DNA of 19,261 bases from RGIG4576 sp964606575. Lineage in GTDB: Bacteria > Bacteroidota > Bacteroidia > Bacteroidales > Muribaculaceae. Positions within the stretch are counted from its first letter, which is position 1, and every line of letters starts with the position of its first letter. The stretch covers positions 1 to 19,261 of the forward strand of contig CAZSHA010000045.1 of NCBI GenBank assembly GCA_964606575.1, given 5' to 3'. The notes under the pieces were generated by a model, which saw only the letters and a program-made list of their open reading frames with translations, ran no database searches and was not told the origin of the DNA. Positions 1 to 7,552 of this stretch are shown in pieces. The translations under genes and the position numbers were made by a program.

Positions 1-384
1 TTCATCATTTGAAAACAAATGTTCTTCATGCAAAAATCGTTTTTAGTTTTACATTAGGGTTTATATTAAAATTTATTTCTCTCTATAGATTTCCACTACC
101 ATTTTTAGGAGCAGGACAGACGTAATGATTGCGGCTTTTACGCTTGATTGGTAATAACATCACTATTGGTTTCCACGTATTTTATCAATCATAGGCTGGT
201 ATTCAACCATTTTGCAACAGCACATACGAGCCGGCGGCAGCTAATTTTCCATCATTTTGCCAATTCACTCTTAATCATAGGTTCATGTTCACTATATTCA
301 ATTTGCAAATTTATATATTTTTTTCTTTTCTCATGCCACAACACCGCTATTATTTCTTTTTTAACGTTAGTTAATACCTTGCGG
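1..384. other. AT-rich intergenic stretch, no convincing gene
   Basis: This stretch lies downstream of the malY-type gene and runs to the window edge. It is AT-rich and every reading frame in it is short and without recognisable features. It holds a perfect 12-bp palindrome, AATTTGCAAATT, at 300-311. A minus-strand TAAATTTG (306-313) overlaps it and resembles a Bacteroidales -7 box, but no TTG lies at the usual spacing upstream. If real, it would drive transcription out of the window to the left. I see no clear terminator for the upstream gene. Confidence 0.5.
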
Positions 385-1563
385 CTAATCTTCTTGAATG
401 GCTTTGCGGAGGCTTTCTAGGGCATCGAGCAGCATGTGACGCGGATTTGCCACATTGAGTCGCATGTGACCTTCGCCGCCCTTGCCGAACATCTCGCCAT
501 CGTTAAGCGCTAGGTTGGCATGGTTAACAAAGAGGTCTATCAGGTCTTCGTGCTTCAAGCCCAGCTTAGTGCAGTCGAGCCACACTAGGAACGATGCCTG
601 CGGACGCACCGGATGCACCTCAGGCATGTGCTGATTGCAGAACTCTTCCACGGCTAGCACATTACCTTCTATATATTGCAAAAGTTCTTCCAGCCAATCC
701 TCGCCATGCGTGTAGGCGGCTTCTGAGGCAACTGTGGCTGTCCACGTTGGCGAGCTGAACTCGTTCACTTCCAGCCACTTGAAGAATGGCTCGCGCAACT
801 CGGGATTCTTCACCACGCACCAAGAACTGGTCACGCCGGGGATATTGAAAGTCTTCGACGGAGCGCCGAACGACACGCTCACAGCCGCGGCATCCTCGCT
901 CACCGAGGCAAACGGCGTATGGCGATGTCCGAACAAGCCCAAGTCACCGTGTATCTCGTCGCTAATGACCAACACGCCATATTGGCGCGCCAGCCGAGCC
1001 ACTTCGGCTAGTGTCTCGCGGTTCCAGCAGATGCCTATAGGGTTATGAGGGTTGCATAGCACCATCACTTTAGGCTTTTCGGCAGCGAAAATATGCTCCA
1101 AGCCCGCTAAATCCATCTCGTAGCTGTCGCCGCGGCGTATAAGGTCATTGCTCACCACTCTGCGGTGATTACCCACTGCTACGTTGCGGAAAGGATGATA
1201 TACCGGCTGCTGAACCACCACTGTGTCCCCCTTTTGGGTGAAGAAATTGAGGGCGTAGGCATAGCCGCGCACAACCCCGTTGACGAAAGTCAGTTCCTCA
1301 CGCCCGATAGTCCAACCGTGGCGCCGTTTCTGCCAGTCTATTATCGACTGCCAATAGCTTTCAGGGGCTTGCGAGTAGCCGTAGATGTGATGCGCGGTGC
1401 GTTTTTCCAATGCCTCGCTTATGGCAGGGCACACCTCAAAGTCCATATCGGCTATCCATAGAGGACAAAGGTCCTCACGACCAAAAAGTTTCGTTAGGCT
1501 GTCGGTCATTATCGACCCTGTGCCTCGGCGGTCAATTATCGTATCAAAGTTATATTTTGCCAT
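385..1563 (-). CDS. PatB/MalY-type PLP-dependent C-S lyase / aminotransferase
   Basis: This is a 392-residue fold-type I PLP enzyme of the MalY/PatB (cystathionine beta-lyase) branch of the class I/II aminotransferases, full length for the family. The substrate-side motif PLWIADMDF lies at about 34-42. NPHNPIG (171-177) and SDEIHGDL (201-208) contact the cofactor, SFGAPSKTFNIPG contains the Schiff-base lysine (K237), and a C-terminal Arg sits in GHMRLNVA. Family members cleave cystathionine or cysteine to pyruvate, ammonia and a thiol (homocysteine or sulfide), and some also act as aminotransferases. No transmembrane or signal segment is visible, so it is cytosolic. The ATG start gives the usual N-terminus (YNFDTIIDRRGTGS). 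It follows the pilus operon by about 190 nt and has its own -7 box, so it is probably a separate unit. The exact substrate cannot be read from sequence. Confidence 0.9.
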   Translation of the reverse strand: MAKYNFDTIIDRRGTGSIMTDSLTKLFGREDLCPLWIADMDFEVCPAISEALEKRTAHHIYGYSQAPESYWQSIIDWQKRRHGWTIGREELTFVNGVVRGYAYALNFFTQKGDTVVVQQPVYHPFRNVAVGNHRRVVSNDLIRRGDSYEMDLAGLEHIFAAEKPKVMVLCNPHNPIGICWNRETLAEVARLARQYGVLVISDEIHGDLGLFGHRHTPFASVSEDAAAVSVSFGAPSKTFNIPGVTSSWCVVKNPELREPFFKWLEVNEFSSPTWTATVASEAAYTHGEDWLEELLQYIEGNVLAVEEFCNQHMPEVHPVRPQASFLVWLDCTKLGLKHEDLIDLFVNHANLALNDGEMFGKGGEGHMRLNVANPRHMLLDALESLRKAIQED

Positions 1564-1585
1564 ATCTGTAATGATTTTTTTGCTC

Positions 1586-1610
1586 CATATTCAAAGAATA
1601 TGCAAATATA
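1586..1610 (-). promoter_or_regulatory. Candidate malY-type gene promoter with hairpin at the start site
   Basis: On the minus strand TATATTTG (1603-1610) matches the Bacteroidales -7 consensus TAnnTTTG and lies 39 nt upstream of the ATG at 1563. A TTTG is present upstream but at only 12 nt, shorter than the usual 19-21, so the -33 element is uncertain. Directly downstream is a 7-bp inverted repeat with a 3-nt loop (CATATTC / GAATATG, 1586-1592 and 1596-1602), where it could act as an operator or stabilise the transcript 5' end. Confidence 0.45.
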
Positions 1611-1726
1611 ACGTTTTTTCACCAAACTCCCACCCTACAACCACGAAATAGTAACACAGTAATGCCGGGAGGTACTGACTACCCACCACAACACTGCTTC
1701 CATAGGATGATAGTTATTACTCTTAT

Positions 1727-1751
1727 TCCTCCTATTGGGGATTGAGGAGGA
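1727..1751 (-). terminator. Weak hairpin after the pilus operon
   Basis: Four nucleotides after the stop codon of the last pilus frame there is a 6-bp inverted repeat (TCCTCC 1727-1732, GGAGGA 1746-1751) with a 13-nt loop. On the minus strand it is followed by an A/T-rich but not T-rich tract. It is the only terminator-like structure between the pilus operon and the malY-type gene, and it is weak. Confidence 0.3.
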
Positions 1752-1755
1752 GAGA

Positions 1756-4128
1756 TTAGTATTCGCCGCCTTTGGCAACATAGTCTTCATCAAAGATAGG
1801 ACGCACCGGACGCGCCATCGCTTTAACCGCTGACATATAAGGACTAAAGAACCTGCCCTCATAAAAAGCTGCCTCTGGACCAATAGCCAAAGTGTATGCC
1901 GAACCGGCATTCAGCTTTTCTGTGTATACGTTCGTATTCATGACCGGATCGGCTAGCCAGATATACACATGGTTAACATTCCACAATCCGCCCAAACCCA
2001 TAGTACTCAACGTAGAATTATACGAGCGCTGTCCTGTAGACTCTATCCGCAATAGGTCACCGCCCTTGTTTATCTGCGTATACAATCCATACACTCTCCC
2101 CGAATCGTCATTTGGCACTTCACCTCGCCACAAACCGTTAAATTCCAATTTATCAGTAGTTAGCGATTGACCATCATCACCCGCACTTGATATCACTTGA
2201 TATGTTGCCGCCGGTGGCACCTCAAATCCCACTGGACTCGGATCATATACCGTTTTCACCGTCTTCTTGCTATCATTACGGTTGGTTGACTTCGTATGAT
2301 CCATATCATAATTGTTCCACAAGTTAAAATAACCGATTGAAGGCTTACTGCACCAATCAGCGTATTCCTCATCAGTATCTTTATTGTCACCGTTCACATA
2401 TAGCACATTAGGGTTCTTGACCGCATCGCGCGGATGCACACGCTCAGCTTTCACCTCATACTTATACTTACTTTCCCAAGCCCAATGCTGCTTGATTCCT
2501 TCAGTCAAGTTCCATATCCCCACAATCGGGTCTTTACGTCCCCATTGATAATAGACGTTGTTGCCCACCGTTCCCACAAGCTCTAAACCTCTCTGGAATA
2601 CTGAACGACGTTCAATGTTAATATCAGCGCCATTCAAGTCCTTCTGGACGAAATCCAGTACTAGTTTTCTATGGAACAGAGCTTTTGTCTTAGGCACGCA
2701 GTGTCCTAAATTAGACATCGCCACCGTATATACCACGCCACTGCCCGAATCCTTAGCCACGCCATTATCAGACACAACGTCTTGCAATTCATACTTCGAC
2801 TTGATGCCGTATGAGTCCAAAATTTCATTTCGTTCAGTAGCGGTGTAATCATAGTCGCTAATCCATATATGCCAGCTCCACATTATCTCTCCAGCGGCAT
2901 TACGCACGGCAAGCACTATATTGCCTTGTGTCAAGTGCTCGGCATTTAGCGTGAATTTCAAGAAGTGCTTCACGTCATCTGGGCTGCCGCCGCCAGCATC
3001 CGGCTTCTCATACAGCTCCACGCTACCTTCCATCACGGCATCATATACATCTTGCCACACTAGGCAAGCATCAGCCGGAGTATGCCTGCCTCCGTCGAGC
3101 GTGCTTATATAAGGCTGTGTAATTCCGTCGTTATCGTCATCCGCTTCCCAAATGGAGTTATTGTATGTCTTCTCGTGGTCTTGGAAATTATAATTTCTAT
3201 TGTTTACAACTTTTACTGTCGTTCCATCTGATTCCTTATACCCTTTCGGCACATTTTTATTACCCATTATAAACGAAGATATTTTTTCCTTGCTGGTAGC
3301 GGTGCTTCCGCCATAGTTGTAAATCCATGAATCTGGATTCTCTTTCCCCGCCTCAATGGCGTTACCGTAAACGAGGGGCAGCATATAAGTTCCTCCCGAA
3401 TGCACAATATAGCAGTTGGCAGTACTCCTGGCCCGTATTTCTCCCATGTGAGTATGCGTAGACAAGTCCCAAGGGTCGTCATCCGAGCCTTTCAGCGGGT
3501 TAGCTTGCATCTTTAAGTCGCCAGCGTATGACGACCACGTTTTCATCGGAGTTACCGAAACATTATAGGTTACAGCATCCACGCTTCCGTCGCCTTTGAG
3601 GGTGGACGGCTCTAGCGTAATCCAGTCGGGCATTGCTGTTACAGCCGTGCTGTCCTTCACTCCCATTTTGCCGGTATCGAAATCCTTCACCTCATAATTC
3701 ACATTATGCATGTTCCTTATCTCCCAAGGCAGAATCTCAGTCTGGGTAGGGTTGCTTGCAAGTCGGCGATAACTCTTAACTTGATAGCTAGAGTACCTAG
3801 AACCGTCAAAATCAAATATGGTGATATATTTTTGCGTATCACCAGCATGTTCGGCATCATTGCTTAACGATGTCACTTCAAACACATATTCCCACAAGAT
3901 TGAGCTAGCCGAGATGGTATAAGTGTAGGTCTTGCCCGCTTCCCACGAGCCGCCGCCTATGCTACCTTGGAACACCACGCTGAATCCGTCCTCTGTTTCT
4001 ATCACCACCTTCACGAACGCATCGGCAGGGAGCGTCTGCGGAATCATCATGAACGTAGTAGCTTCACCGGCGTTGGCGGTCAAGTCTTGCGGTGTGCCTT
4101 GCACGTTAGCCACGTTGATAGTCTGCAT
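1756..4128 (-). CDS. Large fimbrillin-family tip-like protein, C-terminal part (separated by a frameshift)
   Basis: These 790 residues have no signal peptide and begin in the middle of a domain. The frame stays open upstream of this ATG to 4185, where the preceding residues (ACFTWTAAGEADCSY) fit as a continuation of the 4080-5051 reading frame. Together they would form one lipoprotein of about 1,100 residues. The first about 75 residues finish the fimbrillin (Mfa-like) domain (TFMMIPQTLPADA, GKTYTYTISAS). Then come motifs typical of giant Bacteroidales fimbrillins: RSTANCYIVHSGGTY with PLVYGNAI (234-258), DACLVWQD (353-360) and WSWHIW (417-422), with an end resembling FISUMP-type domains (AMARPVRP). 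It lacks the C-terminal VDDFQT motif of the shaft subunits, as expected of a tip or adhesin. It is the last gene of the pilus operon. As it stands this part has no export signal and is probably not functional alone. Alternatives are a sequencing error or a recent inactivating mutation. Confidence 0.8.
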   Translation of the reverse strand: MQTINVANVQGTPQDLTANAGEATTFMMIPQTLPADAFVKVVIETEDGFSVVFQGSIGGGSWEAGKTYTYTISASSILWEYVFEVTSLSNDAEHAGDTQKYITIFDFDGSRYSSYQVKSYRRLASNPTQTEILPWEIRNMHNVNYEVKDFDTGKMGVKDSTAVTAMPDWITLEPSTLKGDGSVDAVTYNVSVTPMKTWSSYAGDLKMQANPLKGSDDDPWDLSTHTHMGEIRARSTANCYIVHSGGTYMLPLVYGNAIEAGKENPDSWIYNYGGSTATSKEKISSFIMGNKNVPKGYKESDGTTVKVVNNRNYNFQDHEKTYNNSIWEADDDNDGITQPYISTLDGGRHTPADACLVWQDVYDAVMEGSVELYEKPDAGGGSPDDVKHFLKFTLNAEHLTQGNIVLAVRNAAGEIMWSWHIWISDYDYTATERNEILDSYGIKSKYELQDVVSDNGVAKDSGSGVVYTVAMSNLGHCVPKTKALFHRKLVLDFVQKDLNGADINIERRSVFQRGLELVGTVGNNVYYQWGRKDPIVGIWNLTEGIKQHWAWESKYKYEVKAERVHPRDAVKNPNVLYVNGDNKDTDEEYADWCSKPSIGYFNLWNNYDMDHTKSTNRNDSKKTVKTVYDPSPVGFEVPPAATYQVISSAGDDGQSLTTDKLEFNGLWRGEVPNDDSGRVYGLYTQINKGGDLLRIESTGQRSYNSTLSTMGLGGLWNVNHVYIWLADPVMNTNVYTEKLNAGSAYTLAIGPEAAFYEGRFFSPYMSAVKAMARPVRPIFDEDYVAKGGEY

Positions 4129-5051
4129 GTAGGAGCAATCAGCCTCGCCGGCAGCAGTCCACGTGAAGCAGGCATCTCGCTGTCGTCACCCGTCACTTTC
4201 TCGCCGGCTAGAGCCGCAGTGCCGTCGAACACGCACGTACCCTTGCCGTACACACCGCCTATGGTGATGCTCTTTATCGTGCCGCTCACCACGTCGTCGG
4301 TCTTGAAGCGTATAGCCGATAGGGCGTGGCGGAAGTGCATAGGCACCGAGCCGTCAGCCGTCTTTGCAGTGGAGTTGTAGGCAAACATCAAGTCAGGTTG
4401 GGCCTCGGCATCGGTATTGCCGTCATTGCTCACCGGAGTTTCATAGCTGAACTCCACGTGGCGTACATCAGCCGTATTGGTAATGCCGTCGATATAGCTC
4501 GACATCTTCATTGATGGGCTACTTTCTGCAATAGCATAATCTATATAATAAGGAGAGTAGGCATAGAACTGCATCTCGCCCGCAGACCACAAGTAGGTGG
4601 TGGCAGTGTTCCAGAAGTTGCCAGCCTTGTCGGTTTTCTCGTTGCTGAAGTATACGGTAGAACCATCGGCGATAGCCGTCACGCCGAATGAGCCATGCAC
4701 CGTTTCAAAGTTTTGGTCGGGCTTCACCGGCACGCCGCGGCTCATGCTTTGGTTGCCTGCCGCAGGCGTGCGGGTAGCTATCTCGTCGCACACCGAAGTG
4801 TGTAGGTAGAGAGTGTCGTTGCCGTCTTCCTGTTGCAAAGCCAACACGCCACGATAGTAGCGTAAGCCCTTTTCAGAGCGGCTTCCGCCCATGCTGTCCA
4901 CCGAAACTATAGTCGGCGACAAGCTGAACCCTATCGCATCGGGGTTGCGGTATTCCCCGCGAGGCACTATATCATCGTCGCTGCACGATGCAAAAAGCCC
5001 TGTCGCCACTAGCAACAGCAAGCCCAAACGGCATTTCTCCAATATGTTCAT
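4080..5051 (-). CDS. Large fimbrillin-family tip-like lipoprotein, N-terminal part (frameshifted)
   Basis: This 323-residue frame starts with a lipoprotein signal peptide: hydrophobic LGLLLLVATG, then lipobox LFASC followed by SDDD. That acidic tract after the Cys resembles the Bacteroidetes surface-lipoprotein export signal. Fimbrillin-type features follow: GFSLSPTIVSVDS, SAGEMQFYAYSPYYIDYA and the family hallmark FRHALSAIRFK. Homology-like reading ends near residue 290 (KVTGDDSE). The last about 33 residues are basic, low-complexity and out of frame, and overlap the 1756-4128 frame. Moving one base back after the GAG codon near 4178 would continue into that frame. The full protein would be the tip or an adhesin of a type V pilus. 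It is preceded by a 106-nt gap with two hairpins, possibly limiting expression relative to the fimbrillins. It could be a true pseudogene or a base-calling error; sequence alone does not decide. Confidence 0.8.
   Translation of the reverse strand: MNILEKCRLGLLLLVATGLFASCSDDDIVPRGEYRNPDAIGFSLSPTIVSVDSMGGSRSEKGLRYYRGVLALQQEDGNDTLYLHTSVCDEIATRTPAAGNQSMSRGVPVKPDQNFETVHGSFGVTAIADGSTVYFSNEKTDKAGNFWNTATTYLWSAGEMQFYAYSPYYIDYAIAESSPSMKMSSYIDGITNTADVRHVEFSYETPVSNDGNTDAEAQPDLMFAYNSTAKTADGSVPMHFRHALSAIRFKTDDVVSGTIKSITIGGVYGKGTCVFDGTAALAGEKVTGDDSEMPASRGLLPARLIAPTCRLSTWLTCKAHRKT
4129..4185 (-). other. Frameshift zone joining the two halves of the tip gene
   Basis: The downstream frame is open from 4185 (a TGA in that frame sits at 4186-4188), while the upstream frame runs on to 4080. 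Sense-like residues switch frame between DDSE and ACFTW, near 4174-4180. One extra base, for example GAGGATG in place of GAGATG on the coding strand, would restore one frame reading S-E-D-A-C-F-T-W. No slippery X-XXY-YYZ heptamer and no homopolymer is present here, which argues against programmed frameshifting or slipped-strand phase variation. Confidence 0.75.
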
Positions 5052-5079
5052 ATAATAGACGTGTAAATTTTATTTGTTA

Positions 5080-5132
5080 CCGGGAAGGGTACATTCAACC
5101 CCGCCCGGCTATTGACTTCCCCTTTCAGGAAG
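5080..5132 (-). promoter_or_regulatory. Two intergenic hairpins between fimbrillin and tip gene
   Basis: The 106-nt gap between the second fimbrillin and the tip gene can fold twice. The first hairpin pairs CCGGG (5080-5084) with CCCGG (5104-5108), then after a 2x2 internal loop GGGT (5087-5090) with ACCC (5098-5101), closing a 7-nt loop. The second pairs CTTCC (5116-5120) with GGAAG (5128-5132) over a 7-nt loop. Neither is followed by a T tract, so a full terminator is unlikely. An RNA processing site or partial attenuator that lowers tip expression is plausible but inferred. Confidence 0.4.
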
Positions 5133-5157
5133 AATGGTTTTTAATTAAATAATGATC

Positions 5158-6351
5158 TTAATTTGTTCCGTCCATATTTACATCTGTAACTGTTGCAGTT
5201 TGGAAATCGTCAACAGTTACTGTGAATGATACAGGAACTAGAACCGGATCAGTTGGTTCGGTTGGATCAGTTGGATCTACTGGCTCATAACCAGCACCTT
5301 CACCAAACTTGAATGTGTAAATGTACTTCTTACCTTGCTTCCAACCTGGTTGCTCGTCACCATTACCATCTTTCACTTTATCAGGAGAAGATACTGGAAT
5401 AAGAACATCCTTATATTCGTCAGTAGCAGGCCACAATAGAGTTTCAACACCATTAACAACGTTCCACACCTTACAGCTAATAGCGAAGTAAGAACCCTTA
5501 GATGCTTCCAATTTATTTTCTGCATTGATAGTAGCTGGAGTCAAATGTTGAGGTAATAGCAACATAGGATCTGCAACAGCTAAATCTTCAACTTCATTCA
5601 CTTTATCTAAAACAGCATTAGTAACTACAGCACTATATTCAACTTCACCAGATAAAGAAGTCCATTTTCCCCAACTTTCGTTAGTTTCTGTATCATCTGT
5701 GTCTGCTCCGTCGTTCTTATCTATACCTGTACCTGTTTCATCAGAATAGTCTGGGTTATTTGTTGTAGTTGTTGTTGCCAAATTCAATGTACCGGCATTC
5801 TTAAGCTTAACAATCTTTACACCATCAATCTGAACTTTCAAAGTTGAATTAGTATTCATTGCCTTGAACACGATTTGAGAAAGAGCGTGGCGGAAGTTTA
5901 CGTTTACGCCATCAGTACCATTAGCTTCTTTTGTACATCCCTTGTTTACCGCATAAAGCAAGTCTTCTTGTTGGCTAACTTCATCTTTCACAGTGTAACT
6001 AATTGTTTTAGCAGTTTTATCCATAGGAATAGTAGCAGGATAAACTGAATAGAAGTCGACGCTTGCTTCAGTTGGCCAGAATTGAGTTGGTGAATAGGTC
6101 CAGTCATCCCCATCTTTTGCAATTTCTTTACCGGCGCCATTATTACCTTCCATAAATACGTTAGCGCCACTGAATCCATACACCGCAAACTTGCTAATGT
6201 CAGCCGCACTTTCAATCACTGTTCCGCGGCTAGCCTTGTCAGCTACTACGTTGAATGAGATAGCATCCTTTTGGATGTCTAGCACCTCGTCTTGTGAGCA
6301 AGATACCAATGTCATGGCTGCAACAGCCATTAAAAACATACTTTTTTTCAT
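5158..6351 (-). CDS. Fimbrillin family lipoprotein (probable pilus shaft subunit 2)
   Basis: This 397-residue Mfa-like/FimA-type type V pilin has signal peptide MKKSMFLMAVAAMTLVSC with the lipidated Cys at 18, followed by SQDEV. ISFNVVADKASR places Arg42 where a trypsin-like gingipain-type protease cuts related pilins. NFRHALSQIVFKA is the family hallmark, and a wwP-type segment reads PTQFWPTEASVDFYSVYP. A Pro/Asp/Glu/Thr linker made of DPT/EPT repeats (about 357-366) precedes the C-terminal strand VSFTVTVDDFQTATVTDV. It is a clear tandem paralogue of the gene at 6408-7526, sharing both ends and differing mainly in the middle. Codons are largely A/T-ending like the neighbouring fimbrillin and unlike the DUF5119 gene, consistent with high expression. 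The gap to the upstream fimbrillin is 56 nt, without a visible promoter. Shaft rather than minor subunit is inferred. Confidence 0.9.
   Translation of the reverse strand: MKKSMFLMAVAAMTLVSCSQDEVLDIQKDAISFNVVADKASRGTVIESAADISKFAVYGFSGANVFMEGNNGAGKEIAKDGDDWTYSPTQFWPTEASVDFYSVYPATIPMDKTAKTISYTVKDEVSQQEDLLYAVNKGCTKEANGTDGVNVNFRHALSQIVFKAMNTNSTLKVQIDGVKIVKLKNAGTLNLATTTTTNNPDYSDETGTGIDKNDGADTDDTETNESWGKWTSLSGEVEYSAVVTNAVLDKVNEVEDLAVADPMLLLPQHLTPATINAENKLEASKGSYFAISCKVWNVVNGVETLLWPATDEYKDVLIPVSSPDKVKDGNGDEQPGWKQGKKYIYTFKFGEGAGYEPVDPTDPTEPTDPVLVPVSFTVTVDDFQTATVTDVNMDGTN
5247..5280 (-). repeat. Short in-frame repeat coding a DPT/EPT linker
   Basis: Imperfect repetition of GAYCCAACTGAWCC-like units encodes the Pro-Thr-Asp/Glu linker of the second fimbrillin just before its C-terminal strand. 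The first fimbrillin has instead a Gly/Asp-rich linker at the same place. The unit length is a multiple of three, so copy changes would alter linker length without breaking the frame. Confidence 0.5.
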
Positions 6352-6407
6352 ATCCGTTAATATTTTAGTTAATTATTTCATTTCTATTTTTCTATATACC
6401 AAAAAGA

Positions 6408-7526
6408 TTAATTCATTGGTAGTGGATCAGGACTTACTGTACCAGTTTGGAAATCGTCAACAGTTACAGAGAACTTGATAGGAACGATAGTATCATCGCC
6501 TTCATCATCTTTACCGCCGCCATTATCACCACCGAACACGAATGTATAAACATACTTATATCCTTGTAACCAATCGATTTCAGCAGCTACGTTAGCATTG
6601 CCGTCATGCAATGTAATCCATGATGTACCGTCATCTGCCAAAACTTCAATTTTACAATCTAATGTGAAATAACTACCAGTTGCAGAAGCGACGCCACTTG
6701 TTAAATCAGCTTTTGTAACTCCTTGAGGTATCAAATACAATGGAGCAACTTCATCAGAAGCGGCATCTGCTTTGTCAGAATAATTAGCTGTCACATCAGC
6801 TGTTGCTTCTGTTGCATCGCATACCACGCCACCGGTTATAGATACATTATAGTCAACAGCACCAGTTGCAGTTGCCCACTCTCCATATCCATTACCTGTT
6901 GCATCTGTCGCTGCTTTAGGGAATGAAAGAGTACTCTCGTTTGCTATATTATTAACTGTGATGTCTCTAACTGTCACTTTAAGTTTTTGCTTACCTTCAG
7001 CCACTGCCACTTTAATCTTATAAGTGATTTGAGAAAGAGCGTGACGGAAGTTCAATGGAACGTCTTCAACCTGCTTTTCTTCATCGGTAGTCAACGCATA
7101 TAGCAAATCATATTGACTTGCTTGATCCGCAGGAGTTTGAAAAGCTATTGTATTAGTATTAGAAGCATAAGCCGATGCAGTTACATTAGGTGTAGCACCA
7201 GCTCCATCAACTGGAGATATTGCATAGAAATCCATCTTACCTGCTGGCCAGAAATAACCACTGTTTTCATTTACCCATTGAGAACCGGTCGTTGATCTGC
7301 TCAATTCTAGGTCACTAAAATACATAATATGATCTGTTCCTTGATGAACAATGCCCCAAACTTCAAAATTAGAGATATTGTTTGTTGTAGTAGCACGACT
7401 AGCGTTGTCTGCAACAGCATTAAAATTAATCGCATCCATTTGCACTTCTACAACTTCGTCATTTGAGCAAGATGCTAACGACATGGCTGCTAGAGCCACC
7501 ATAAACATTGTTTTTTTCATATTCAT
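6408..7526 (-). CDS. Fimbrillin family lipoprotein (probable pilus shaft subunit 1)
   Basis: This 372-residue type V pilin paralogue of the next gene begins MNMKKTMFMVALAAMSLASC, then SNDEVVEVQ. ATG codons at 7526 and 7520 are both possible; starting at 7520 puts the lipidated Cys at 18 and the cleavage-site Arg (ADNASR) at 42, exactly as in its paralogue. Other shared features are YFWPAGKMDFYAISP, the hallmark LNFRHALSQITYKI and the C-terminal strand IKFSVTVDDFQTGTVSP. The central part is quite different from the paralogue, as expected for surface-exposed, antigenically variable pilins. It starts 26 nt after the DUF5119 gene. Codon use is A/T-ending, suggesting high expression. Its roles as major subunit and as substrate of an Arg-specific protease are inferred from FimA/Mfa1 pili; no such protease is encoded in this window. 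Confidence 0.9.
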   Translation of the reverse strand: MNMKKTMFMVALAAMSLASCSNDEVVEVQMDAINFNAVADNASRATTTNNISNFEVWGIVHQGTDHIMYFSDLELSRSTTGSQWVNENSGYFWPAGKMDFYAISPVDGAGATPNVTASAYASNTNTIAFQTPADQASQYDLLYALTTDEEKQVEDVPLNFRHALSQITYKIKVAVAEGKQKLKVTVRDITVNNIANESTLSFPKAATDATGNGYGEWATATGAVDYNVSITGGVVCDATEATADVTANYSDKADAASDEVAPLYLIPQGVTKADLTSGVASATGSYFTLDCKIEVLADDGTSWITLHDGNANVAAEIDWLQGYKYVYTFVFGGDNGGGKDDEGDDTIVPIKFSVTVDDFQTGTVSPDPLPMN

Positions 7527-7552
7527 TTAATATTAAAAGTTAATAATTATTT

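Noticed and set aside
1635..1910. Minus-strand open frame of 91 codons overlapping the end of the tip gene
   Set aside because: An out-of-frame shadow of the tip coding sequence running into the intergenic gap; basic, low-information sequence.
4080..4185. Programmed -1 frameshift producing a fused tip protein
   Set aside because: The shift direction fits, but no slippery heptamer or stimulatory element is visible, so mutation or sequencing error is more likely.
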